DNA of 64,000 nt from Strigops habroptila (GCF_004027225.2 NC_044297.2:3988047-4052046), one strand, 5' to 3'; counted from the stretch's first letter, positions 49,701-61,517 are shown. A program made the numbers and translations. Notes: generated by a model from the letters alone, not told the origin.

Positions 49701-50051
49701 AACCGTCAGACAGCGCTGTTCTCTCAGGAGAGGCGACCTTATTCCCTCACCTCGGCTCCAAGCCGACCCCCAGGGCTCCAGTCCTTTCCCAGAGCGTGGC
49801 TCCTGTTCCATTCCCAGGGAGGACGAGGTCAGTTCGCAGAACTACGTAACTCAAACCCCTGTCGCGGTAGCCATCAAGCCTCCAGCTCAGACATGCTTCC
49901 ACACGAGAGATTGCAGCAAATCCTCCTCCCTCAGTGCAGCAGGTGTGAGGTAACCTGTCAGACGTGCACGGCGCAATGGTACGAGTCTCCAAACGCTTCA
50001 TACCTCTCTCATCAGTCTTGCTTTTGCCTCAGTTTTAAGCCAACTAGTATA
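49701..50051. other. BNIP3L upstream spacer
   Basis: Transition from CpG island to ordinary DNA upstream of BNIP3L. Apart from an ACGTG core at 49962-49966 I see nothing recognisable. Confidence 0.6.
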
Positions 50052-50430
50052 GGTTCAGGAACTGCAGTTGTTTAGTCTGGAGAAGATAAGGCTCAGAGGG
50101 GACCTTATCGCTCTCTACAACTGCCTGACAGGAGGATGGAGCCAGGAGGGGGCTGGTCTCTGCTCCCAAGGGATGGGACAAGAGGAAACAGCCTCAAGCT
50201 GCACCAGGGGAGGTTTAGGTGGAGCTGAGGAACAATTCCTCCCCCAAAGGGTGCTCAGGCATTGGAACAGGCTGCCCAGGGCAGTGCTGAAGCCACCATC
50301 CCTGAAGTGTTCACACACCGTGTAGCCGAGGCCTCAGTGCCATGGGTTAGTGGTGGCCTTGGCGGTGCTGGGATAAAGATTGGACTCGATGATCTTAAAG
50401 GTCTTTTCCAACCTGGTTAATTCTATGACA
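50052..50430 (+). repeat. CR1 LINE 3' end, 5'-truncated
   Basis: The plus strand reads as CR1: 'tttagtctggagaagataag', 'ctctacaactgcctgacagg', the RT tail frame RVLRHWNRLPRAVLKPPSLK, then 'ggactcgatgatcttaaagg' and the ending 'ggttaattctatgac'. About 380 bases remain. It lies upstream of BNIP3L in the opposite orientation to the genes and shares its subfamily with the copy at 2030-2230. Confidence 0.95.
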
Positions 50431-53400
50431 TACATATGAAATATAGCTAAGATGCTCTGAAAGAACTAATGGTCTTTAGCACCCATCTGAAATGATAGGT
50501 TTAGCAGACAACTCACCCTTTTGCATGGCAGGTTTTTTAATTATTGGCAGACAGTTAAGAGAAGATGGCATCTGTAACAAAATGGGACTTGTTCCGCACT
50601 GGGATGCAAAAGTAGCTACAAAAAGTGAAATTATTAGTGTGTGCCACAGTTTCCTTTCAGCATGAAAATGAAGAGGTAACCTCAGGGTATTTATGTACAT
50701 ACTGCTGTACTGAGACTGGGAATAACACTGAATTTCCACGGAAGAGACTTTCAAATGCGGTGAGAGAGATGCAAACATCTACCTTAGCCTGCTGAGGTTT
50801 CTTCAGTCGTGGTATGAGTAACTTCTGTACCAATTACCTATTCTAAGTCGCTTTCATGAAATGATCATATATAGAAAATAAGGTTCTTCTAAATTATTAA
50901 TTTCAGTGAGTCAGTTCGTCAAGCAACTTCTTGTAGATACTTGGTATGGCAGTTAGCACAACCTTTACTGGGATTCTTCGGTCTCCAACCTCATTTTCCA
51001 CACACATCCTCTAACAAAAAGAACAGCAAGACTAATTCTCTCACAGATGATTATTTAATTCACCTTCACAGCTTGAGAAATCATCTTTAGAACTTCATTC
51101 CATTTGACATCACTTAAACCTGAAGGTTTATTTTGAGACCTATAGTGGTTTTGGTAGAACTTTGTAACTTTAGTCCCATCTCCCACACATACGTAAGCAT
51201 TTTGCTTCCCAGCAGCACTAAAGGAGCCCTTTATATCATAAACCCCTCCCATCAGCAGCCATGAAAATATAAATTGTGGAATTTTACTGTACTAATCCTA
51301 CCAAATGGACTGTGTACCCTGTGTGACTGTACTGAATGTGTGATCCTGTGGAAAATCTGTGTGTCTCTGGGATATCACTGGTAGGGAATTGGCTGTGTGT
51401 AGTAAAAGTAGTAATTTAAATAATAAATCAGGAGGGCCACAGATAAATTCTAGATTGGAATCAGAACAATAAGCTACTTAAAATTTTGAATAGAAAACCT
51501 GCCCAGGTAACCCTATCCTACTTTGCAACCCTGACAATCACAGGCCAGCATCATGACTATTTGTCACCTCCATCATTCAGGAGGCATTTGCCATAATACT
51601 TGTGGCATGAATATTTATCAGTAAAGTGGGACTATTAAAATTTCTGAGTCAGAAATAAATTGATCAAGATTATAGAGTGAGTCAATGCAGAGCCAGAAAT
51701 AGCATTCACAAGTCCTGACTTTCAGCCCTGTGCTCTAACCACTACACAGGTTCCTGAAGGCAGCTGCAAGATGTAATTAATGTTTGTAAAGTAATTTGCA
51801 TCCTTGGATGGAAAATGCTATGACAATAGCAAGGTTGGAGGGACAGAAAACCACATATTAATAGAAGAGAAACAATGGCCATACACTCCTGGGAAAGGCT
51901 GCGTGTACTGAAGAGCAATCAGAAAGTAGTTCTTCTAGAAAGTTAGAAAAAGCCTTTTAAGTTGATCAGAATCAAACAAGTATCAAGCCACATGATTTAC
52001 GCTGAAGAGCTGAGCCAGCCTAGTCCCACTTCTCTATTCTGTTCTTCATGCTGGATGTAGTGATGATGCATCCTGGAAATGCTTTATTTGTTTTTTATAT
52101 CTAGCAACAACTGATCAAACATACAGTCCTTGCAAATGACTGGCAATTCTGAAGATGGCTTCGAGGGACAGTCACAGCATCTGACCGTGATCCCTTGCAG
52201 TTCTGAAGCATCCACCTCTCTTCGGTAACATTTTGCCTCCTAGTGGAGAGCACCGACAGAAAAACCCGCCCTGTAAAAGATTGCAAGGGCTCTTTTCTTG
52301 CGGAGGAGAAACAATAGATGGATTGTTAGCAAAAGGTTGAGAATATTAAAATTCAAAGGTAGATTTGGTATAGAAATGGACCTCACAGTTTCTTGGTGTC
52401 TCAGTTGTATCGGTGTAGAAAGAAATGCTCACTCTTTTTATGCCAGCCGCTATCGCTTTCTTCCACTGCTCATTTTTATAAGCCCAAACCTTCTTGAACC
52501 AGGTTAAATAAATGTTTGCTAAAAGCAAACATAGACAGGTCCTGCAAGACACCACTAGTCATTGCACAGCAACCTCACTTCCAGCACACCTCTCCCACCT
52601 CAACCCAGTACACCCGTCCTTGGATTTACTAATGACATGGCAAAGGGCAAAAGGAATCATCTTGTGTTCGATTTATGTCAAAGTGCATCCTGTGAAGTGG
52701 GAGGCTGTACACCTTCTCTGCAGCCCGAGGTGAAGAACTAAAGACCAGTGCACAGGAAATTATGTTGTGCCTACGAACAACTAATTCCAGACCCAACAAT
52801 AAAAAAATTACAAAAATATTAGCATTCCATCATCCAGCAGCTCCTCCCTAAGAGGGGGAAGTACAGGTTTCTGCTTATCAGCACCGTCTGAGGCTTTTCC
52901 AGTTTGGCTGAGAGTAAAAGAATATGTATTTAAATAATAAATGCTGGAGTAGGAGTTACAGTCCTGCCTCAACAGAACAGGAAGGGAAAGCACGGTGTTG
53001 CTGCATATTCAACTGTTTTCAAGGCATCAGGCGCTTCTCAACAGGGAAAATAGAGAAGGGACAACAGCCACAGAACTCTGACACCCCAGCATTGTACCAC
53101 TTGGATAACCAGCTTACACTGAACATTAACCCTTGACAGCAGGATCACTGTGGTTCAGAGTATGCCTGTAATTTTACCAATACTAACCGTTTAAGTAGTG
53201 GTTCTTGGCATTTAGGTAGCATCACTGCTTCCAGACAAGACAGCAGGGAACAGAACTTTTCTGTATTTCATCCGCTATTCAAGGATAGAGAACTGAGAAT
53301 TGGTATTGATTTCATGGGGCACTGGAGGAGACCTCTAGAGCAGAGCAGCTGCTCTTGGGCACCCCAACGCTGTGCCTGGGAAGTGCTCCAGGGGACACCC

Positions 53401-55400
53401 AGAAATCACAAGGCAGGAGTAGTGTAATGGGGCACCGGGCAATGTGCTGGAGGGAAGAGATGAGTAATTTCAAACCCACCTGCAAATACGAGAAAAAGGA
53501 GAGGGCCAGGACAGAGGATAAAAAGCAACCTGACAAGATGTATTCTATGCATACTTTTATTAATAAAATATAAGTTTTACAGCATATGTCAATGGACAGT
53601 GTGCTTAGAGAATTCTCTAGTTGGATAGTATGACACCGAAGTCAGTAGCTGGTTTTGGTGAGGATAAATTAAACCTCAGATGACATGCCAGGGATCGCTG
53701 CTACTGCCAGAACCAAAACTCCTGCCCAAGACTAGCGTTAGAACCCCTGATTCCATCCCGACACGCACAGCTGAGGTCTGAGGTGGTTTCGCTTGACTGT
53801 AGTATTGCTTGGAGGCTGCACCTTGTCCTCTGGGAAATCTACCTGTTCCCTTCTGTGTCGTCTTCACATCCTCACTTCCTTCTGTCTCTGTGCTAAGCGA
53901 CTTCTCAGGTATTCAGTGCATCATTCGGGATAGATACAAGTGTGGCAGTCTTAATACCATGACCCTCCAACTTCCCAAAATAGCAGTCATTAAACCTACA
54001 CCCTTCTTCACAAAATGGAGATGAATTTTACCAGCTCTGATGCAAAAGAAGCATCTAATTACCTCTTCGCCCTTGTGATAAGAGAAAGAATAAACCTTGG
54101 CCCTGATCCTGTAAACACCTATACACATGATTAATGTTACTCAACAAGTTGTTTCCTTAACTATTAGCAAGTATAGTCATGAGTAAAATTAGTCACATGC
54201 TATGCAAGCAGGAGTAGGGCCTACTAGTTTATTCACCCATTGGAGAACAGTTGCTGTCCCTGGGGCAGTTCAATTCTTTACAAGGCTAACAGGTGAAAAA
54301 AAAAAAATAAAGGTCAACCCCTTACAAAGGCTCATGGTCAGGCATGCATGTTACAAGACAAATACTGTATTTAAGAGAACCAGATCTAATAAATATTAGA
54401 ATTTTTACATTTTCAAACCACTGCACAAGGAGTTAAAAGAAATTAAAGTATGATTGCAATAGTAGTCTTGTTAGCCTCTAACCCAGCCATAATTTTACAG
54501 CAGAAACAGTATCTTAGTTGATCAAATAATAAAGGCATTATAATAACTACCTATAACTAAGCCACAGAAATAATTTAAATATAGGTAACTGAAAAGTGAA
54601 AATTCTCCCAGTCAAGGTAAGTTCACTACAACTTTCGAACTTCATTCTGAACATTTCTTTGAAGGAGGAGGAAACCTAAAAGCACAATTAGCAAAAATAT
54701 CTGGAGGTAAAAACTCATGAGCCTTATAAAGCATCGATATCTAGTTCATCTTTGGATAAGCCTTATTTGCTGAAGAGTTTAAATCTCTCAAATAACTATG
54801 AACACTTATTTCATGCAGCTTCTGTACTCCACGTATTTTCTGATCGTTGCACCATTTAACATTTCTGTAAGTGCAGTAACTTTGCAAAGCCAAAAGCAAC
54901 ACTTGCATGGTAAAACTACATTTCCACTCAGTTACTGATAGCAATAAAATACAGAAAATAGAGCATCTCAGAATGCAGTGTAGTCATTATCTATGTAATC
55001 ACGTGGTATTGTGCACTACAGAACATCATACTGCCAGACAAGAGTTCAGACAACGGTTTAAAAAGCCACAGGGGACTTTGTACTCTAAACAAGGCATTAA
55101 AGGTATTGTATCCTAAAACAAGGCATTGAAGAAACCAGGACAAAACCAAACATTAAGACGTTAGTCCCGTAAAACACATTTTAAAACCTGAAAATTCTAT
55201 TCCTCTTCCAATTTAAGCAATAGGGTTTTTAAAAAAGAGCCTTCAAGGATACTGCAACAGTATCTGACCTGTTCAGATTGTGGCAAAATCTGACAGCAGT
55301 TCATGGATTTGAAATGGAAGTGGTGTTCTGGTCATTCATGAATAAATGCAGCTACTTGTGAAATCCCTCCCTCTCTTCATTCCCATGAAAAATAATTAAT
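50431..55400. other. BNIP3L-PPP2R2A intergenic DNA
   Basis: About 5 kb without a recognised gene. One open frame on the minus strand at 51055-51252 has a protein-like composition and is listed separately. The rest is A/T-rich unique sequence with short frames only. The boundary with the PPP2R2A 3' UTR is uncertain. Confidence 0.6.
51055..51252 (-). other. Unrecognised 65-residue open frame, possibly an exon relic
   Basis: The frame starts with an ATG at 51252 and ends at TAA near 51055; an open frame extends 13 more codons upstream to a TAG. The peptide (YVCVGDGTKVTKFYQNHYRS and ending EVLKMISQAVKVN) has a balanced, globular-like composition rather than low complexity. I do not recognise the family, and I see no convincing splice acceptor or promoter. 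It could be a chance frame, a terminal exon of an unknown gene, or a retrocopy fragment. Confidence 0.2.
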
Positions 55401-56253
55401 ACTGGTTAAAATCATTACAAAAAACATCATTTTATTTTCATGCATCTAAGGTAAAACACAGAGTATTTGTATAAAGAGGTAGATTAAAAAAAAAACAAAA
55501 CAAAAAAAAAAAAAAACCCAGATTCTCCATTCTTTGTCACTTTTATTCAGTAGTTTGTTTTTTTCCTTATTTTCTTTTTTTTTTTTTTTTTTTTTTTGGT
55601 GCCAGACATGGCAAGGAGTGATTACAGTCAACTGTTTATTAAAACATTGGTTGCAACACAGACCCCCTTTACCACTGACCCCAAACGGACCCATTTCATG
55701 TGCTTTATTTTGTTGGGTTTTTTTCTACACCACCACCAAGGCGAGGTGGAGGGGGGTGAAAGGGAAAGGGGGAGTCCAGGAGGCCAGAAGGAGGAGGAAT
55801 GCTACAAGCCACAGCAAGAATGAGCTGTATTTAATAAAAAAAGGGGGCCACGAATGATACAGTAATGAGGTTACACAATTAAATCCCATAGCATGACTGA
55901 AGGCTTTCCCTGTGTTGGACGTCATCACAATGGAAGGCATAAAAAGTGGAGTAAACCGATGTTGATACAGTCCAATCTAGTCCATTAGGCAAGATGGTGC
56001 AAGTAGTCATTTAAATTAAAAAGTGCCCTATCCTCACCTAAATGGCTAGCAGACATGGAGAAGAACGCAGTGACACATCAACAGAGCTTTCTCCATGTAG
56101 CTATAAAAGTGTGTTGTCATATGGCACATTTTTAAACACTGGAAAGGGGGTGCCATAATGGACCTCTCATTCTCTTTCGTTAACAGGTACAAATGCTAGA
56201 TTCAACTATTTCAACTATGCAGGAAGTGGACTCTTCAGGTAGGAATGCCAACC
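55400..56253 (-). other. PPP2R2A: PPP2R2A 3' UTR (approximate extent)
   Basis: Downstream of the PPP2R2A stop codon the minus strand has AATAAA signals at 55709-55704, 55640-55635, 55547-55542 and 55436-55431. Two A/T homopolymer tracts lie at about 55488-55516 and 55577-55598. The message probably ends at one of these signals, but a longer form cannot be excluded. Confidence 0.5.
55577..55598. repeat. Poly(T) tract
   Basis: About 22 T on the plus strand (A in gene sense) lie in the probable PPP2R2A 3' UTR. A second, A-rich tract of the opposite strand sense lies 60-90 bases away at 55488-55516, so the pair could base-pair in the RNA. Confidence 0.85.
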
Positions 56254-56533
56254 CTAATTCATTTTGTCTTGAAATATATACAAGTTGTTTGTAGTAGCTA
56301 CGGCAATGATGTTTTCCTTAGGATGCCAGGCTGTGTGTAGAATCTTCTTGTTGAAGTCTAGGCTGTCAACACTGATTTCATCCTTCTTTCGCTTACCGCT
56401 TGCACATACTTTACGGGGCTTCAACACGGTGCGGGGCTTGTTGTTTTCCCGGGATGCCTCTAAGGTGATGTCTCGCTTTGTGTTCCTGTCAAACATTCTG
56501 AAGAAGTTGTTGTAAGATCCTGTCATGACAATG
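56254..56533 (-). CDS. PPP2R2A: PPP2R2A last coding exon
   Basis: The exon completes a split Ser codon and encodes the C-terminal 92 residues of B55-alpha, from [16 protein letters not shown] to IFQDKMN and a TAG stop at 56256-56254. It covers the last blade strands of the seven-blade WD propeller (residues 356-447), including the basic stretch [14 protein letters not shown] and the closing [20 protein letters not shown]. The sequence is essentially human except Met for Val at the penultimate position. The acceptor CTGCAG pairs with an unusual GC donor of the exon upstream. Confidence 0.98.
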
Positions 56534-57825
56534 CTGCAGAGAGGGAAAAGGAAGAAAGGAACAGTTCAGTTAAAATAACCTCTCCTTGCATTAAGCCTGA
56601 GGGTCCCGATGAAGATCGCGCCTTATTGTATAAACAGCAAATAGGCAGCCTCGCCCTTACCTTCTACAAGCTAAAGTGAAACTAAGGCATTGGAATGTTT
56701 TATAGATCAAAAAAATGGTATCTTTCTCCTTAAAAAGTGTGTACCTTAAAAGGTCCACTTATCTAAGCACTTTTAAATTAAATGTCATCACTCAATTTGC
56801 TTCCCATGCACACGTGAGGAAACGAGCTAACAAAAGCAAAACATCATATTTTTAGCCACATAATTTTAGTTACACACAAGTTGCATGTATTCAGATACTA
56901 ACAAACATACTGAGTTTGTGATAACACCTTATAGAAGATCTTATTGTAGATCAGCTTTTCAGTAAGACATACACACTTAAAAGTTTCCCTGCCCTTCCTT
57001 TGCCTCAAAGAATACTTAAACAGATACAAAGTTAAAAAAAAAAACCCGACAACCTCTATCTGACAATACTGGTAGGGCTACAATGAGCTGATTTAGATCT
57101 AGCAAATAAACAGTTAATGACATGATTAACGCAAAAGCAATAGCTGTCTTAAATGCTATTACTGGCTAATCAGCCATGCCCAAGCAAGGCAAACTTGACA
57201 ACTTCTTGTAACAAAGAGAATCCCTAGAAGGTTTTTCCTAAGTGTCCTACTTGCTGACAAGGCAGCTTAATCAGAACACTCACACACAGAAGTTCTGCAA
57301 CAAGCCTGGTGCAGATTCTCACAGGTAGAACGCACAGTCAGACAACAGGGTTTGAGTACATCAGCTTATGCCCATGTAAATCATTCCCAAGTCAGATCAT
57401 AGCAAACAAACTCCACCAAACCCACACAAAACCCTCCGGAAGATAACCACTGGGGATAATAAACCTAGTGGATGGGCTATTGGTAGTATTTCAGCAGTTA
57501 GTGTTTGCAGAAAATCACCTCAAATCATACTGCTTTGTACGTCTCTCCAGTTTAACCAGCTGGAACATATAATATTTCACTCTGGCAAAGTGACAAAACT
57601 AGATTTCTAGGCAAATTCTATGTCTCTCTAGCACACTGAGGCAATTATCTATAATGCTTTGCTGCACCGAGGGTTAAGAGCTAAAATAAATCCATTTAAG
57701 TTTATTGAAGTACTAAAATATTATCCAAGCCAGTCCTTGAATACAACCAGACAGATACGAGGTCACGCTTCAAGTTGCCCATTTTAAGAATAACTTAAGT
57801 GCATAGAAATAAGAATTAAACTTGC
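56534..57825 (-). other. PPP2R2A: PPP2R2A GC-AG intron
   Basis: A 1.3-kb intron starting GCAAGT (57825 downwards) and ending CTGCAG at 56534. A/T-rich, with no other feature seen. Confidence 0.92.
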
Positions 57826-57917
57826 CTGTCTGATCCATTCCAACAGCATTCAAATTTGTCAAAAATGCAATCGTTCTCATAGAGTGAGCAAAGTTTACTT
57901 CTGAGGTATTCATGCAC
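57826..57917 (-). CDS. PPP2R2A: PPP2R2A coding exon with GC donor
   Basis: A 92-base exon encodes [20 protein letters not shown] followed by [10 protein letters not shown] and two bases of the next Ser codon. It lies after acceptor TTTGCAG and in phase 0. Its donor reads GACAG|GCAAGT, a GC-AG intron; the rest of the donor matches the consensus perfectly, as GC donors usually require. If a GT were forced elsewhere the frame into the last exon would break. The peptide matches B55-alpha exactly as far as I can recall, so the splice call is firm. Confidence 0.96.
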
Positions 57918-58709
57918 CTGCAAAAAAATTGAGGTAGATAAACTGAATATTGAACCTACACACCTGTAAAAGAACATGCACAGGCTCTGTTCCAAAGCAA
58001 TGAAGTATGTGACTGCTCACACGCCCTGCACCGGAGCACACACAGCTCCCTCCTCTGGATGGATGAGGAGCAGAATGAAGAGGCCTGAATTAACATATTC
58101 TGCTCTACAAAGACTTTACATGAACTCAAATAGTAGCAAATCATTCAGGGAGGGGAAGAGCTGTCTCCCACAATGGGGCAACCCTTCAGAATGCTTTCCC
58201 TCTCCAAGCAGCTCTTATCCCCTCACTACCCTTTCAGATACCCAAAAGACTTTGCTTATTTCTAAACATCATGCTTTGGCGACTGATTTTCCTATGTCTC
58301 ATGAGAAAATCCCTTCCCAAATTTCCTTATACAGGAAACACCACAGCAATTTTCAGTGCTGGCTAAAAACGTCTTCTGCAAAGGAAATGTTTTACCTCCT
58401 CCCACTTCGTCCAGGAAGGAACAGTAGAATATAAAGTCATCTGAAGACTTGTGCTATCTTATTGCTGGAGATAGCCTTTATTGGGTAAGAGGGAGGCTTT
58501 TTCATGCCCAAACATGGGTTTGGGTTCTGCAGTCAGCCTGCAGCTAGCAAGATCCTTTAGCACATGTGTGAAACACACAAATCTCACCAATGCTTTGCCT
58601 GGATATAGTCATCTGTAGACAAAAATCTAACTGCTACATCGAGACTATTAGTAAGACTCAGTATCCTTCAAGGTTTTCATTTCTAGCCTACATCATCTTC
58701 ACCAAATAC

Positions 58710-58879
58710 CTGGTATGTTTCCACAGGTCTATTTTCCATATTTAAATCCCAGATCTTCACTGACAGGTAATCTCTAGTCATCATATATCGACCACTATGG
58801 CTAAATTTGACATCAGATATGGAAGAGATGATTTCAGAGAAAAATGATCTGTTGCTAGGATCTTCTGGTTCTTCAAACA
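58710..58879 (-). CDS. PPP2R2A: PPP2R2A coding exon (WD repeat)
   Basis: The exon completes Leu (split codon), then encodes [20 protein letters not shown], the blade [20 protein letters not shown] and [15 protein letters not shown]. The acceptor is CTACAG|TG and the donor CAG|GTATTT, phase 0. SVKIWDLN is a typical WD-type ending. Family knowledge places this in the propeller of the PP2A B55 subunit, which holds the substrate-recruiting surface above the catalytic subunit. Confidence 0.97.
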
Positions 58880-59349
58880 CTGTAGGAAAATGAGACAGGC
58901 ATTTCAAGAAGTAAGTTTGTGTCTCGTCCAGTACAAGGTACACCCACATTAGGTTAACATCCTCTCAATAACCTTGCCACAATCCACTTCTAAGTAAGCG
59001 AACTACTCACTAATACTTGAGTCTTCATTCACACATGTAAGATTTCTAGCAACAAGTACAGACCAAGCACCTAGTATCTGGCCTCCTGAAGCCTGCAGAA
59101 GGCCATTCCTAGTCCATTGTCTAGGCAGACTCCCCAGCTTAAACTACTAATTTGATTCATTACTTTTACTCTGGCAAAACATGAACCTAACTTTAAGATT
59201 TATTTAGACTATAGGCTTTAGATCTAGTCAATACACTACAGAAATCCAATACAAATACACACAATTCAATGCTTAATATATTCTTAATCGGGGCCTAGTT
59301 TTATCTAGCAGCAAGGTAACGACAACAAACAGTGCAGGACAGAACTTAC

Positions 59350-59514
59350 ATTTTGAATGTCGGTCACAGAGTGCTGATGCTCTCATATCACAGAGACGAA
59401 TTGTTCCTTTACTGCTGCTGTACACAAATGTGTTACAGCTGTTTGGGTGGAACTCTGCCGCTGTTATCACCTCTGTGAGCTCCTCCATGTTGGCAGGCTT
59501 AATATCTACAATAT
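59350..59514 (-). CDS. PPP2R2A: PPP2R2A coding exon (WD repeat)
   Basis: The exon encodes [40 protein letters not shown] and [14 protein letters not shown], with split codons at both ends (Asn at the start, Leu at the end). The acceptor is CTGTAG|AT and the donor [19 protein letters not shown] is the WD-like end of a blade. There are two near-identical ATATTGTAG/ATCTTAAG-like words at the acceptor, but only the first AG keeps the frame. Confidence 0.97.
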
Positions 59515-59587
59515 CTACAGCATTTGGTTAAGAAATGGTCTCCAGTTTTCACAACCCATCTTTCAGCTTTAAAAGCATCCAGGCAAT

Positions 59588-59604
59588 GCTTTTTTTTTTT
59601 TTTT
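59588..59604. repeat. Poly(T) tract
   Basis: About 16 T on the plus strand lie 75 bases upstream (gene sense) of a PPP2R2A exon acceptor. In gene sense the run is poly(A), so it is not a polypyrimidine tract for that acceptor. Confidence 0.85.
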
Positions 59605-60241
59605 TCAGGACTGTGGGACGCAGTCACAAACTGGATAAAAGTGAAAACCAAGTCTCACAGTTTGTCTAGAAAACAAGACTCTAACACTGCATTCTACAGC
59701 AGTTTGAAGTTAATGCTTATAACAGCAAAAGACTGCTTGGTATATGTCAAAGATTTTTCACATAGAACTTTATTTTGCTTCAGTTCTAATTACTACATTA
59801 TAAAAAAGGCATCTGTGATCTCTGCTCCCAGCAATGGGACTGCAAACATATTCCTGTGATCCTACTGCCTGCAACATCTGTAGGTGCACACGCGACAGGG
59901 TCTGATGGTTAGGTTAAAAGGTAAAAAGGCATAAGCACTGTTGAGAGAAGGATGTTACTTCTGACTTGCTTCTTACTGCAAGTCGAATAAATGTTCACAA
60001 GATAGTTTACTGTGATCCTGCCTTCCAGAACTGCTCGTCTCACTTGAAACCTTCAGCTTTTTTTCCTCTTTTAAAAGAGTGTTTTTCACCATGCAAATGA
60101 CAACTACTCCTTATACTGCTCATGCTGAGCCACCTCTTCAGCAGGGAGAAATAACCAGGATGGGGAGAGACAGACTACACAAAAAGCTTTTCAGGAAAGG
60201 AAAGAAAATCCAACAGCTTTGTTGTAACCAAAAAAAGATAC

Positions 60242-60419
60242 TAAAACTTCTGTCTGTAATTTCTAGGTGCCACAGGTTAATCCGCAAGTCATCTGCAGAT
60301 AAGTACGTTTCATAATCGCTATTAATGGAGATGGAATTGATGTGATACGTGTGAGCATTGGCAAATATTCTTCGTGGACTAGCTTCAACCATGAGGTCCA
60401 TGGGCCTGAATACTGGCAC
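60242..60419 (-). CDS. PPP2R2A: PPP2R2A coding exon (WD repeat)
   Basis: The exon encodes [40 protein letters not shown] and [19 protein letters not shown], plus one base. The acceptor is TTTGCAG in phase 0; the donor A|GTATCT is weaker than the others. The run [19 protein letters not shown] is the blade that includes acidic residues implicated in substrate binding in B55-alpha. The sequence appears unchanged relative to human. Confidence 0.98.
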
Positions 60420-60687
60420 CTGCAAAATACAAAGCAATGGAAGTTTGAGATGCAAATGTACTACAAACACAGTAGCACTCAAACACACTGCTCACATACA
60501 CCAAGTCAATTAAAATATCTCAGAATCACCTCAGAAGTAAACGTCTGCCAGCTAGCATCACAGAAAACATAACCTTAATAATGTGATGGGGCAGTTACTC
60601 ACTAAGCCACAGGCTAATCTGTGGTGCCAGGGGGAGGGAGAGGAGAAATCACTCGTGTGTAGCTAATCCACCAAGCAAACTACTCAC

Positions 60688-60800
60688 CCGTAGTGTTGTA
60701 ACTGTAGTAGGATCCCTATACCGTCCATCTTCTTCCTTTAAATTATAACCCTCTGGTCTTTTGTCCCTTTCACTGATTTTCCATAACTTTATGGTTTTAT
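60688..60800 (-). CDS. PPP2R2A: PPP2R2A coding exon
   Basis: The exon completes Asp and encodes [20 protein letters not shown] and [17 protein letters not shown]. It contains the WD-type KTIKLWKI end of a blade and the B55-specific insertion after it. The acceptor is TTTCAG|AT and the donor CGG|GTGAGT. It is too short for ORF scanning and was found by matching the B55 sequence. Confidence 0.96.
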
Positions 60801-61351
60801 CTGAAATAAAGCAGCCACAGTTTAAAAAAAAAGATCAAAGCTGTAGGAAAGACACTCATCTTCACAGTTGATGCACTTTAACACGAAGCCTTGAAGCAAG
60901 ACAAGACCACCTACATGTACCAAAAAAGACAAAAATACTGCTTGGAGAAAACAAGAAAAGATAAAAAGCATTTAAAAGACCTCCTCCGCAGTTTGTTCTT
61001 TATAAAGTTACAGCAAGTTTCAATTAGAATGAGGACTGTTATGAATGATTAATGTCAGCTCGCTCACAGTTAGTGAGACACGGATGAAGGTACTCAATGA
61101 CAGCTTCACCAAGCCTAAGCCCCTTTGCTCTAAAACAACCCTATCAGAAAAGACTCCTGCATCCAGGTGAGCCACAAGAGCAGGATAGTTCAAACAGTGT
61201 AACTCCTGCACAGCCACGTCCCTAGACACGTGCACTAAAAACCAGCTTGCTTCCAGCCTTTTGGAAGTGGAGAGAATCAGACAAAACCCTAATAGCAAAC
61301 GTATGTAACGAGAGGTTACCATGCAAAATTAACTGTGAAGTCATAACTTAC

Positions 61352-61517
61352 CATTTGTAGACAATAAAAACTGAGCAGCATTTTTCTGGGGTAACCACCT
61401 AATTTTGTTGATCTTCTCTTCAATTTCTAAACTTTTCAAGTAGTCAAACTCTGGTTCATGGCTTTGAAAGGTACTGTAAACATTGTATTCTCCCCTACTG
61501 TGAGACTGGGTTTTGTT
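61352..61517 (-). CDS. PPP2R2A: PPP2R2A coding exon (most upstream in window)
   Basis: The exon encodes residues 61-115: [40 protein letters not shown] and [15 protein letters not shown], plus one base of Asp116. The acceptor is TTTTTAG|AAC and the donor G|GTAAGT. PPP2R2A is the B55-alpha regulatory subunit that targets the PP2A holoenzyme to substrates such as mitotic CDK sites and tau; it acts in cytoplasm and nucleus. The seven exons in this window together give 387 residues in one unbroken frame, so 60 residues from upstream exons are missing beyond base 64000. The paralogues B/C/D differ in several of these peptides, so the alpha assignment is firm. Confidence 0.97.

Noticed and set aside
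49005-49811. A 268-residue open frame on the minus strand across the BNIP3L promoter
   Set aside because: It is an artefact of CpG-rich sequence with few stop codons; the peptide is Arg/Gly/Ala-rich and overlaps the true BNIP3L first exon in another frame.
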